A stretch of 64,000 bases of DNA from Lysobacter sp. KIS68-7 (GTDB lineage: Bacteria > Pseudomonadota > Gammaproteobacteria > Xanthomonadales > Xanthomonadaceae). A model generated the notes under the pieces. It was given only the letters and a program-made list of their open reading frames with translations, searched no databases and was not told where the DNA came from. The stretch spans positions 1 through 64,000 of the forward strand of contig NZ_CP089925.1 of the NCBI RefSeq assembly GCF_021284745.1. The letters are read 5' to 3'. A program made the translations under genes and the position numbers. This document shows positions 11,946 to 19,545 of this stretch, piece by piece (positions within the stretch are counted from its first letter, which is position 1; each line of letters starts with the position of its first letter).

Positions 11946-11980
11946 GCAAAAAGAAAGGCCAGCCCGGAGGCTGGCCTTTC
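11946..11980 (-). terminator. Terminator after tRNA-Asn, possibly bidirectional
   Basis: GAAAGGCCAGC pairs with GCTGGCCTTTC (11953-11963 and 11970-11980) around a 6-base loop. On the minus strand it is followed by TTTTTGCG (11950 downward), so it should terminate the tRNA-Asn transcript. The same hairpin may also end the plus-strand pseudopilin gene, which stops at 11921. Confidence 0.78.
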
Positions 11981-11989
11981 CTGATCATC

Positions 11990-12066
11990 TGGCGCCCGAA
12001 GTTGGACTCGAACCAACGACCCCCTGATTAACAGTCAAGTGCTCTAACCGGCTGAGCTATTCGGGC
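11990..12066 (-). tRNA. tRNA-Asn (anticodon GTT)
   Basis: The minus strand has acceptor arms GCCCGAA/TTCGGGC, a D arm AGCTCAGCCGGTTAGAGC, an anticodon loop CTGTTAA with anticodon GTT, a T arm CGTTGGTTCGAGTCCAACT, discriminator G and encoded CCA (11990-11992). It reads AAC/AAU. It sits between the pilin operon and the isolated FimT-type gene. tRNA genes are common integration sites, but I see no integrase or attachment repeat here. Confidence 0.97.
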
Positions 12067-12074
12067 GGGGCCGC

Positions 12075-12105
12075 ATATTCTGGCTGCCCGCCCGTTGACC
12101 GTCAA
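12075..12105 (-). promoter_or_regulatory. Possible tRNA-Asn promoter
   Basis: On the minus strand TTGACG (12105-12100) is followed about 18-20 bases later by the AT patch AGAATAT and then a GC-rich discriminator GCGGCC just before the tRNA 5' end. The -10 element is a poor match, so this is tentative. Confidence 0.35.
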
Positions 12106-12120
12106 CCCAACCTCACATCA

Positions 12121-14529
12121 TCAGGGACGCCACGGCATGGTCCAGGCCGACACGGTGCCGGACCACGTGCCTTTCTGCTTGTCGTAATGGACGTTGCAGG
12201 TCTTCGGCGTGGCATCGGTGCGCGTGTTCTCCAACGCAAACGTGAGGTCCACGCGCCCGTCCTTCGAGATCGCGTTGATGCCGATCGACTGCGTTTCGCT
12301 GGTCGTGTTGTCGTTCGACAGGTTGCCCATCGACAGCGTGCCCGAGCCGGAGCCGATCGTCGCGCTGGAGATCCGGTAGTTCTTGAAGATCGGGATCGCG
12401 ATCGTGAACGACTGGTCGGTGAACGTCGGGTACGGCGACTTGACGCCGTTGTCGTAGGTCTTGGTGCAGACGCTGTCCTTGAACAGCACCGAGCCGGTCG
12501 TGCCCGAGTTGGACGCATCCAGCTCCTTCCAGTAGTTGCTCACGACCAGGTTGCCGCTGCCGGGGAAGGACACGCCGGCCGGCGAGCAGATGTAGTCGCC
12601 GCCCGAGGTCGTGCAGATCTTCACGACGTTGCTGATGGTCGCGGTGAAGCCCGGCGAAGACGTCGCAAGGCCCGTCGGGCGGATGTAGAAGCTGTCCGAC
12701 CCGTTCGGTGCGCTGCCACCCACGGTGAAGGGCTGGAAATCGCTGCCGTAGGCGTCGTCGCCCAGCTTGTCGACCGGGCCGGGAATGCCGCCGTTGGCGA
12801 GCGTTTCCGTCGCGGCGAGGCCCGAGTTGGAACGCAGCAGCGTCGAGACGTTGTTCGCGTTGCCCACGCCCTTGGCTTCCGTCGCGCCGCGCGACGGCAG
12901 GTTGGTCGCGCTCCAGGGCAGGAAGCCGCCGGTGTGCACGTAGGCGATGTTCTGGTTCGACGAGCTGTAGTCCGCGAACTCGGTGACGTTGATCGTCGCG
13001 AACGGCAGGTACGGCAGGATGCAGTCCGGAAGTTCCGTGCTGCCCGCCAGGCACTGGCCCTTGGCACGGCGGCTGGCGAGCGCCTTGGCGAGCGTGTCGC
13101 GCGCCGACTTCTCGAGGTAGTCGACGTACAGGCCGCGCGCATGCACGAAGCGCGACTTCGTGTCGGTGGACTGCGCGATGTCGACGGTCGCGGGCGCGTT
13201 GAGGTTGCGCGAGGTGGTGTCGTACATCGCCTGCGCGCCCGACGGTGCCGTCGCGACGCTGCCGTCGTACTGCGAGAGGTAATCCTTGACGAACTGGGTG
13301 TAGTAGTTGGTCGCGCTCGTCGTCGGCAGGCCGTTGTCCGCCTGGTAGCTGTTGGTCTGCGTTTCCAGGTAGCCGTACTGGCGGCTGTACATGTCGGCCG
13401 CCGTGCGCCACAGGCCGTCCACGCGGATGACGCGGCAGGCATCGACGTACGTGGCATTCGAGCTGTTGCCGCTGTTGACCAGCTGGCCCGAGCTGTTGAG
13501 GTTGTACTTCTGGTAACCGCCCGTGGCCTCCGGGTCGAACTTCGCGTTCGTCGAGTCGGTCGGGTTGTCGTGGTGGTCGCGGCAGCACTCCTGGCACAGC
13601 GCGCTCTGCACGACGCCCGACTTCGGACCCGAGGAATACTGCTGGCCGGGCGCGTCCTGTGCGGCGTCGGGCGCGTAGACGTCGTAGCGCGTGCCGGTCC
13701 ACACCGCCGGCCACTGCGCTTTTTGGTAGATCTCGCCGAGGTTGGTGCCGCCCGCGCCGTATTGGCAGGTGCACTTGAGCACTTCGGTTTCGACGCGGTC
13801 CTGGATGATCGCCAGGCTCCCCGACTGCGGCGTGTACGTGAGCACGGTGAAGCGCGTGGACACCAGCGTGTTGTTCTTCGAACCCACGAGTTCCGGCATC
13901 GGGTTCGACGCGGCGGTCGCGTCGCCGTTGCCGAGCGCGATCGGGATCATGCCTGCGGTGACCGGACTCGACTGGCGGACGACGGCCCGCTGCGCGGTGC
14001 CGCCGCCGGTCTTGTTGTCGACGATCGGGCTGTTGGAATCCAGCGCCAGCGCACTGACCGCCGTGCGCGAACGCATCGTGTGCGTCTGGCCGTTCACGTC
14101 GTTCCACACCACCGAGACGACGACATTGCGGAATTCCGCCGACGTCGCGCCGGCCGGCGCCGCACCCTGCACGAATGCCGTGTCGGTGGCGTTGCTGCCG
14201 TACTGGGTGACCGTCCGGGTCATCTGCAGGTAGCCGAGTCCCGCATCGCAGGCGGCGCGCTCGACGTCGTTGGCGGGCGCGGTGCAATCCGGGTTGTTCG
14301 CGACCACTGCGGGCGTGGTGACCACGTTCGCGTAGGCCCCTGATCGGACGCTGTCCATTTCCGCCGCCATGAGCGCGACGATGCGCGAGCGCACCTTCGA
14401 CTCGGCGGAGTTGCGCGAGAGCGCGCCTTGCAACGCGGCAAGTGCCAGCAGGCCGGTCGCGAGCAGCACGACGGCGACGAGCACTTCCAGCAGCGAGAAG
14501 CCGGCGTGTTTGGTGGTCGGGTTTCGCAT
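12121..14529 (-). CDS. Giant PilV-like minor pilin with a large C-terminal domain (802 aa)
   Basis: The N-terminus is a clear type IV prepilin of the PilV kind: MRNPTTKHAG then FSLLEVLVAVVLLATGLLAL, with cleavage after G10 and glutamate at mature position 5. PilV proteins are usually under 200 aa; this one has about 600 further residues that I cannot assign. That region is rich in Ser, Thr, Asn and Tyr. It contains a Cys/His cluster: C-x-C near residue 253 (KCTCQYG) and CQECCRDHHD near 311-320, which could bind metal or form disulfides. Other cysteines are spread to the C-terminus. It is last in the sigma-54 operon, 15 bases after the pilX-like gene, where PilY1 would normally follow. A tip-adhesin role replacing PilY1 is inference. 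Confidence 0.8.
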   Translation of the reverse strand: MRNPTTKHAGFSLLEVLVAVVLLATGLLALAALQGALSRNSAESKVRSRIVALMAAEMDSVRSGAYANVVTTPAVVANNPDCTAPANDVERAACDAGLGYLQMTRTVTQYGSNATDTAFVQGAAPAGATSAEFRNVVVSVVWNDVNGQTHTMRSRTAVSALALDSNSPIVDNKTGGGTAQRAVVRQSSPVTAGMIPIALGNGDATAASNPMPELVGSKNNTLVSTRFTVLTYTPQSGSLAIIQDRVETEVLKCTCQYGAGGTNLGEIYQKAQWPAVWTGTRYDVYAPDAAQDAPGQQYSSGPKSGVVQSALCQECCRDHHDNPTDSTNAKFDPEATGGYQKYNLNSSGQLVNSGNSSNATYVDACRVIRVDGLWRTAADMYSRQYGYLETQTNSYQADNGLPTTSATNYYTQFVKDYLSQYDGSVATAPSGAQAMYDTTSRNLNAPATVDIAQSTDTKSRFVHARGLYVDYLEKSARDTLAKALASRRAKGQCLAGSTELPDCILPYLPFATINVTEFADYSSSNQNIAYVHTGGFLPWSATNLPSRGATEAKGVGNANNVSTLLRSNSGLAATETLANGGIPGPVDKLGDDAYGSDFQPFTVGGSAPNGSDSFYIRPTGLATSSPGFTATISNVVKICTTSGGDYICSPAGVSFPGSGNLVVSNYWKELDASNSGTTGSVLFKDSVCTKTYDNGVKSPYPTFTDQSFTIAIPIFKNYRISSATIGSGSGTLSMGNLSNDNTTSETQSIGINAISKDGRVDLTFALENTRTDATPKTCNVHYDKQKGTWSGTVSAWTMPWRP

Positions 14530-14544
14530 TGGGTCGGGCTCCGG

Positions 14545-16236
14545 TCAGTACGACAGCCGGTCAGTCCAGGCGCCGGGCAGGTTGGAGTTGGTGGGCTTGA
14601 TGCTGTTCGCGAAGTTCTTGAACACGTCGCCGTTGAAGATGACCGCCGCCGTACCGTTGGCCTTGCTGATCTGGCCCTGCACGACGACCGAGCCGTACAC
14701 GGTCGCGCCGGCGTTCATGTCGAGCGTCGCGGTACCGCCCGTGGATGGATTGAGCTTGTCGCCGGTGTGGTCGTGCATCGCGCTGAGCGGATGCAGCGCC
14801 GCGGTCGGCGGATGCACGCGCAGCAGGACGAGGCCGAAGACGCGGCCCTGGATCTTCGCCGAGCCGTCGATCACGAGCAGCACCGGCTTGGAAGGCGAGC
14901 CGATCTGCGTGTTCGATCCGATGTCGCAGTTGGTCTGGCACCAGACGATGCCGTTGATGCCCGAACTCGGGTACGTCAGCGCGAGCACCTGGTCGGGCTT
15001 CATCAGCGACGTTGCCGTGGCATCGCGCGGGATGATCTTCGTGGCGTTCTTGTACAGGTAGGCCTCGTCCGCATCGAGGTAGACGGTGGCGTTGGTCGTC
15101 GGCGAGGTGTACTGCACCGACGGCACCAGCGTTTCGCAGAAGTAATCGCCGTCGTTGTCCTGGCGCGACTTCACGCCGAAGACGTATTCGAACAGGTCGC
15201 AGGGGAATTCCTGCGGCAGCACGTCGGCGTTGACACCCTTGCCGTTGGTGCCGTTGCTGCCGTCGACGTCGAGGATGTCCATGCCCTCGTCCTGCTGGTT
15301 GCCGGACTTGTCATAGGACAGGCTGACGTCGCCGTTGCAGCCGCAGGTGTCGCACACGGCCACGCCTTCCTCGATCGTCGGCGGCGCGTTGTTTTTCGCG
15401 CCGTAGCGGTAGAACTCGTCGGCGTAGCAGGTGTTCGGCGTACCCGTCTTGGTGATGTCCTTGCGCGTCCACACCGACACCGGCACGCCGGCGCCACCGC
15501 CGTTCGGGTTGGTGACGACCTGCAGGCCGCCGGTCACGTCGACGCTGCCCGCGGCCATGATCGGCGGCTGGTTGGGATTGGGGTTGAACAAGCGGTACTG
15601 GCCGAGCATCTGCGAGACGGTGGTCCGCGCGCCTTCGCCGGGCAGGCTGGCCACCGCGACGTAGTTGTAGGCGTAGGTGTTGCTCATCTCCGATGCATTG
15701 GTCGTGCATTCGGTCGGGTCGGTGGCATTCACCGGAACCTTGACGCGGCAGATCACGACGCCGACACCGTAGGAGACGTTGGTGAAGTTGCCGACGTCGG
15801 TACTCACCATGCCGGCGGCCGGGACGACCGTCGCCAGGGGCAGCATGCGATCGTCGAGCAGGTCGGTCTTGGTGTCGTTGTTGACGTCGCCGACCGCGGT
15901 CGTGTTCTTCCAGTAATACATCGTGGCGCGGCGCGCCGGGTCCGCGATGGAACCGCACGGGAACGTGGCATCCGTGCAGGCCGTCCATTGCGCGCCGGGC
16001 TTCAGCAGGTCGGGGCGAAGGCGGAAGTACTCCGCGCCCTGCGAGATGCCCGATTCGGCGACTTCCTCGATCAGCTTGGCGCGCGCATCGTTGCCGGAGG
16101 TGCGTTGCTCGAACAGGCCGACGTTGAGGGTGAGCAGCGTGATCACGCTGGCCAGCAGGAGCAGGATGACGGCGACGATGAGCGCGTTGCCGCGCTGGGC
16201 GTGGGGACGTTCGGGACTGGCGCGATGCTGGGTCAT
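14545..16236 (-). CDS. PilX-like minor pilin with an extended C-terminal domain (563 aa)
   Basis: The N-terminus QRGNALIVAVILLLLASVIT followed by LLTLNVGLFEQRTSGNDARAK matches the PilX N-terminal domain. The predicted cleavage follows G16 and, as in other PilX proteins, position 5 is not glutamate. PilX is usually under 200 aa. Here more than 350 residues follow. They contain CDTCGCNGDVS near 297, an Asp/Asn/Gly-rich stretch (DEGMDILDVDGSNGTNGKG), and late segments such as VLLVIDGSAKIQGRVFGLV and GATVYGSVVVQGQI. The late segments look like short beta-solenoid turns, as in polymer-forming domains. It lies between pilW and the 802-aa pilin. Function beyond pilus initiation or tip assembly cannot be stated. 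Confidence 0.82.
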   Translation of the reverse strand: MTQHRASPERPHAQRGNALIVAVILLLLASVITLLTLNVGLFEQRTSGNDARAKLIEEVAESGISQGAEYFRLRPDLLKPGAQWTACTDATFPCGSIADPARRATMYYWKNTTAVGDVNNDTKTDLLDDRMLPLATVVPAAGMVSTDVGNFTNVSYGVGVVICRVKVPVNATDPTECTTNASEMSNTYAYNYVAVASLPGEGARTTVSQMLGQYRLFNPNPNQPPIMAAGSVDVTGGLQVVTNPNGGGAGVPVSVWTRKDITKTGTPNTCYADEFYRYGAKNNAPPTIEEGVAVCDTCGCNGDVSLSYDKSGNQQDEGMDILDVDGSNGTNGKGVNADVLPQEFPCDLFEYVFGVKSRQDNDGDYFCETLVPSVQYTSPTTNATVYLDADEAYLYKNATKIIPRDATATSLMKPDQVLALTYPSSGINGIVWCQTNCDIGSNTQIGSPSKPVLLVIDGSAKIQGRVFGLVLLRVHPPTAALHPLSAMHDHTGDKLNPSTGGTATLDMNAGATVYGSVVVQGQISKANGTAAVIFNGDVFKNFANSIKPTNSNLPGAWTDRLSY

Positions 16237-16244
16237 GGGAGGGC

Positions 16245-16868
16245 TCAGGTGCCGTTCGAACGGATGGAGACGGTCTGGCGGATGGTCTTCGCCGAGACCG
16301 CCATGGAAGGGTTCTTGGACATGTACGACGGCGGGTTCTTCAGGCGGCCCGTCAGCACGACGTCGATGCGGCGCGCGTTGCCGCCCGGATTGCTGAAGCT
16401 CAATCCGGTGATCACCACGCCGTCGGTGTTGAGCGGCGTGCCCGCGGAAGTGCAGGCGGCACCGGCGGCGGTGGCCGCGCGCACCAGGACGACCTTGCCG
16501 TTGTCCAGGCGAAGGGCGCGGTAGTTGGTCGCGCCGCCCGTGGATTCGGAATACGAGTAGCGCATGCAGTTGGCGGTCGAGACGTCGATGTTCGAGTAGG
16601 GATTGGTGACCACCCCGCCCTGCCCGACCGCGGCGATCGGATCGCTGAGACTGCGCGCGCGACGGATGTCGGCGGCGATCAGCGACATCGTCGCGCGCAT
16701 CTCCTGGTTCAGGCGCATGGAGAGCACGGTCTCGCTGTTGGCGCGAATCAGGCTGAAGATGAAGGCCAGCACGGCCGCGACCACGAGCAGGCCGAGCACG
16801 AGCGCGACCATCATTTCGACGAGCGAGAAACCGCGCGCGTGGCGCGGCAGCGACGGTGCGCGATGCAT
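16245..16868 (-). CDS. pilW: PilW-family minor pilin
   Basis: The 207-aa protein begins MHRAPSLPRHARG then FSLVEMMVALVLGLLVVAAV, a class III signal with cleavage after G13 and glutamate at mature position 5. The following region (ANSETVLSMRLNQEMRATMS then LIAADIRRARS) is typical of PilW/PilJ-type minor pilins. The ATG at 16868 overlaps the fimT stop as TGATG, indicating translational coupling; an ATG two codons earlier (16874) is an alternative start. PilW with PilV, PilX and FimT/U primes pilus assembly at the inner membrane. The next gene starts 8 bases after its stop. Confidence 0.9.
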   Translation of the reverse strand: MHRAPSLPRHARGFSLVEMMVALVLGLLVVAAVLAFIFSLIRANSETVLSMRLNQEMRATMSLIAADIRRARSLSDPIAAVGQGGVVTNPYSNIDVSTANCMRYSYSESTGGATNYRALRLDNGKVVLVRAATAAGAACTSAGTPLNTDGVVITGLSFSNPGGNARRIDVVLTGRLKNPPSYMSKNPSMAVSAKTIRQTVSIRSNGT

Positions 16869-17449
16869 CAGCATGACGGGTACCCCAGGATGCTGCCCGA
16901 CTTGCTGCAGACGGTGGCCTGGCCGAGCGGTGAGACGGAAACGGTGAGCGTGTAACGGCCCGGGCTGGACGTCAGGTCGAAGCTGCTTGCATCGGCGTTG
17001 CCGGTATCGGCATCGCTGCGCATGCCGAGGCGGCCGTCGAAGGTGAGCGACGACGCCGGCGAGCTGAGCGAGATGCCCGGGTAGGCAGAACTCCCGACGA
17101 GCTGTTCCTGCCCGTCGACCATGCAGGTCGTCGGCGATGCCGCGGAGCAATCGCAATCCGCCGCTGCGGCGGCCTGGTCGCCTGCCGCGGGAACGGCGGC
17201 TTCGCGCGCGCCGAGGCACCAGGTGGCGCCGCTACCGGTGGTGGCGACCGACACGTTGCGGTCGAACTTCACCGCGGCCTGTCGTGCGTTGGCGATCATG
17301 GCGACGACGCCATCCGCCGCGCCACGCACGCGCGCCTTTTCGAAATAAGTCTGGAAACTCGGAACCGCAAGCGCCGTGAGCAGCAGGAAGATCCCCACCG
17401 CAACCATCAGCTCGAGCAGCGTGAATCCGCCGTTGCGACGCACTGGCAT
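16868..17449 (-). CDS. fimT: FimT/FimU-type minor pilin
   Basis: This 193-aa prepilin starts MPVRRNGG then FTLLELMVAVGIFLLLTALA, cleaved after G8 with glutamate at mature position 5, and carries a GspH-like domain. Upstream in-frame codons exist to 17491, but the ATG at 17449 has AGGGGA in front of it and the normal short leader. The middle has a Cys cluster (AADCDCSAASPTTCMVDG). It is first in the operon fimT-pilW-pilX-pilV-like. Its start codon lies about 38 bases after a sigma-54 promoter (17487-17502), and it is divergent from pilE. Confidence 0.92.
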   Translation of the reverse strand: MPVRRNGGFTLLELMVAVGIFLLLTALAVPSFQTYFEKARVRGAADGVVAMIANARQAAVKFDRNVSVATTGSGATWCLGAREAAVPAAGDQAAAAADCDCSAASPTTCMVDGQEQLVGSSAYPGISLSSPASSLTFDGRLGMRSDADTGNADASSFDLTSSPGRYTLTVSVSPLGQATVCSKSGSILGYPSC

Positions 17450-17486
17450 GTAGTTCCCCTTAGGCCCCGGCGCATTCTGGGTGACC

Positions 17487-17502
17487 AGCAATTGGCATGC
17501 CA
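17487..17502 (-). promoter_or_regulatory. Sigma-54 promoter of the minor pilin operon
   Basis: The minus strand reads TGGCATGCCAATTGCT, which fits the sigma-54 consensus TGGCAC-N5-TTGCW. GG and GC are separated by exactly ten bases (-24/-12). Transcription would begin about 12 bases further on, leaving a leader of about 25 bases with a good ribosome binding site before fimT. Pilus genes in relatives are often under RpoN and PilS/PilR. Confidence 0.78.
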
Positions 17503-17550
17503 GCGCAAAACGGATGAGTGGGGCGTTGTCGGGAGCGAACGGTTTTGCGC
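17503..17550. repeat. Separated inverted repeat between fimT and pilE
   Basis: GCGCAAAAC (17503-17511) and GTTTTGCGC (17542-17550) are a perfect 9-bp inverted repeat 30 bases apart. The first arm directly abuts the -24 element of the sigma-54 promoter. They sit between the two divergent pilin units and could be activator or repressor half-sites. Confidence 0.45.
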
Positions 17551-17607
17551 CGCTCTGGCCATCGGGGTAGCATCGCCGAAATGCCGGGAAATTCAGGGGA
17601 AACTGTG

Positions 17608-18063
17608 ATGCGATTCACAAAGAAGCAATTCGGCTTCACCCTCATCGAACTGATGATCGTGGTGCTCGTCGTTGCGATCCTGGCCACGATCGCGCTCCCG
17701 ATGTATTCGGAGCACGTGCGCAAGGGGAAGCGCGGCGAAGCGATGCAAGCGTTGGGCGACCTCGAGCTGCGGCAGGCCAGCTGGCGCGCGGACAATCCGA
17801 GTTACGGCAACACGACCGCCGCGACCGGAGCGCTTGGAAATCTCTTCAACAGCGTCGCGAACGTCACCGCCTACAACAACGGCCTGAAGTACTACACGGT
17901 CAGCGCCACCGGGAACACGGCCACGGGTTACACGCTGACCGCGACACGCAAGGGCGACCTCGCGAACGACCCGAAGTGCGGCAACTTCACCATGACGATG
18001 AACGCCGGCGTGGTGACCAAGGGCGTGAGCAGCGGCGTCGTCGACTACTGCTGGCGCCAGTAA
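17608..18063 (+). CDS. pilE: Type IV pilin PilE-like
   Basis: The 151-aa protein is a compact type IV pilin. MRFTKKQFG precedes FTLIELMIVVLVVAILATIA, with cleavage after G9 and glutamate at mature position 5. The globular part contains the RKGKRGEAMQALGDLELRQ helix extension. Two C-terminal cysteines (DPKCGNFTMTM and VDYCWRQ) delimit a disulfide D-region. PilE of this type is a minor pilin normally found next to pilY1; here it is divergent from the fimT operon. The ATG at 17608 has AGGGGA upstream and gives the family N-terminus. Earlier in-frame starts would add an unlikely 30 residues. Confidence 0.92.
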   Translation: MRFTKKQFGFTLIELMIVVLVVAILATIALPMYSEHVRKGKRGEAMQALGDLELRQASWRADNPSYGNTTAATGALGNLFNSVANVTAYNNGLKYYTVSATGNTATGYTLTATRKGDLANDPKCGNFTMTMNAGVVTKGVSSGVVDYCWRQ

Positions 18064-18067
18064 CCTC

Positions 18068-19453
18068 TCACGTCACCACGCGATAGCAAGGCCGGTACTC
18101 GCCGGCGATCTTCATGCGGCGCTGCTCCACGAACGCGCGCAGCAACCCATCCAGCGCTTCCATCATGTCGCGGTCGCCGTGGATCTCGAACGGCCCGTGC
18201 GCTTCGATGCGCCGCATGCCGTCTTCCTTGACGTTGCCCGCGACGATGCCGGAGAACGCGCGCCGCAGGTCCGCCGCCAGCGCATAAGGCTTGCGGCCGT
18301 GGTGCAGGTCGAGCGCCGCCATCGCTTCATGCGTCGGCGCGAAGGGCTTCTGGAATTCCAGCGGCACGTTCATCGCCCAGTTGAAGAAGAACGAATCCTT
18401 GTGGGCGATGCGGTGCTCGCGCACCTTGTGCACGCCGGACGCCATGCGCTTGGCCACCTGCGTCGGGTTGCCAACGATGATCTCGTAACGCGAGGTTGCC
18501 GCTTCGCCGAGGGTGAGGCGCAGGAACTGGTCGATCTGTTCGAAGTACGGCGCGGACGCGATCGGGCCGGTGAGGATGAGCGGGAACGGCAGCTCCGCGT
18601 TTTCTTCGCGCAGCAGGATACCGAGCAGGTACAGGATTTCTTCCGCGGTGCCGACGCCGCCGGGGAACACGACGATGCCGTGGCCCATGCGCACGAACGC
18701 TTCGAGGCGCTTCTCGATGTCCGGCATGATCACCAGGTGGTTGACGATCGGGTTCGGCGATTCGGCCGCGATGATCCCGGGCTCGGTGATGCCGATGTAG
18801 CGCATCGTGCGGCGACGCTGTTTCGCATGCGCGATCGTCGCGCCCTTCATCGGGCCCTTCATCGCACCCGGGCCGCAACCCGTGCAGATGTCCAGGCCGC
18901 GCAGGCCGAGTTCGTAGCCGACCTGCTTGGTGTACAGGTACTCGTCGCGGTTGATCGAGTGGCCGCCCCAGCACACCACGAGGTTGGGTTCGCCCGGATG
19001 CAGCACGCGCGCGTTGCGCAGCAGGCCGAAGACCGCGTCGGTGATGCCGTCGCCCGTCGAGAGGTCGCGGTCGGCACCGAGTTCGATCGCGGTGTACGCA
19101 AGATCGCGCACGACGGCGAACAACAGTTCGGCGACGCCGCGGATGATCTCGCCATCGACGAAGGCCATCGCCGGCGCGTTGAGCAGGTCGATGCGCACGC
19201 CGCGATCCTGCTGCAGCACCTGGATGTCGAAATCCGGATACAGCTCCTGCGCCGCGCGCGGATCGTCGGAGGCGCTGCCGCTGGTGAGCACGGCCAGCGC
19301 GCAACGGCGCAGCAGGTCGTGCATGCCGCCGGCGGAGGCATCGCGCAGGCGCGCGACTTCCGCGCGCGAGAGCACGTCGAGGCCGCCGCGCGGATAGATG
19401 CGCGCGTTGGTGGTGGGCAGGAGGGCGTGGCTTTCGGTTTGCGGAGTGTCCAT
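18068..19453 (-). CDS. ppnN: Nucleotide 5'-monophosphate nucleosidase (LOG family)
   Basis: This 461-aa protein resembles Escherichia coli PpnN (YgdH), which cleaves purine and pyrimidine nucleoside monophosphates to base and ribose 5-phosphate and responds to (p)ppGpp. The central Rossmann-like LOG domain has VVCWGGHSI, CTGCGPGAMKGPMKGA and the signature VFPGGVGTAEEILYLLG (near 266), with flanking N- and C-terminal regions typical of the long PpnN form. The gene stops four bases after convergent pilE. It has no obvious operon partner. Length and motifs fit well. Confidence 0.92.
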   Translation of the reverse strand: MDTPQTESHALLPTTNARIYPRGGLDVLSRAEVARLRDASAGGMHDLLRRCALAVLTSGSASDDPRAAQELYPDFDIQVLQQDRGVRIDLLNAPAMAFVDGEIIRGVAELLFAVVRDLAYTAIELGADRDLSTGDGITDAVFGLLRNARVLHPGEPNLVVCWGGHSINRDEYLYTKQVGYELGLRGLDICTGCGPGAMKGPMKGATIAHAKQRRRTMRYIGITEPGIIAAESPNPIVNHLVIMPDIEKRLEAFVRMGHGIVVFPGGVGTAEEILYLLGILLREENAELPFPLILTGPIASAPYFEQIDQFLRLTLGEAATSRYEIIVGNPTQVAKRMASGVHKVREHRIAHKDSFFFNWAMNVPLEFQKPFAPTHEAMAALDLHHGRKPYALAADLRRAFSGIVAGNVKEDGMRRIEAHGPFEIHGDRDMMEALDGLLRAFVEQRRMKIAGEYRPCYRVVT

Positions 19454-19490
19454 GCGCCGACTTTAACGCATGGCGCCGCACGTCGCCGAC

Positions 19491-19522
19491 AAAGAAAAAC
19501 GGCCGGGTTTCCCCGGCCGTTT
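19491..19522 (-). terminator. Terminator after the TonB-dependent receptor
   Basis: AAACGGCCGGG and CCCGGCCGTTT (19497-19507 and 19512-19522) form an 11-bp perfect stem with a 4-base loop. On the minus strand T-rich sequence (TTTTTCTTT) follows. It lies 24 bases after the receptor stop. Confidence 0.88.
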
Positions 19523-19545
19523 CCTTGCAGCGTGTCGTGCCTGGA

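Noticed and set aside
11990-12066. tRNA-Asn as an integration site for a genomic island
   Set aside because: No integrase, no duplicated tRNA 3' end and no change in gene style was found on either side.
17554-17580. Possible sigma-54 promoter on the plus strand for pilE (TGGCCATCGGGGTAGCA)
   Set aside because: The GG-to-GC spacing is eleven bases instead of ten, a distance that usually abolishes sigma-54 promoter function.
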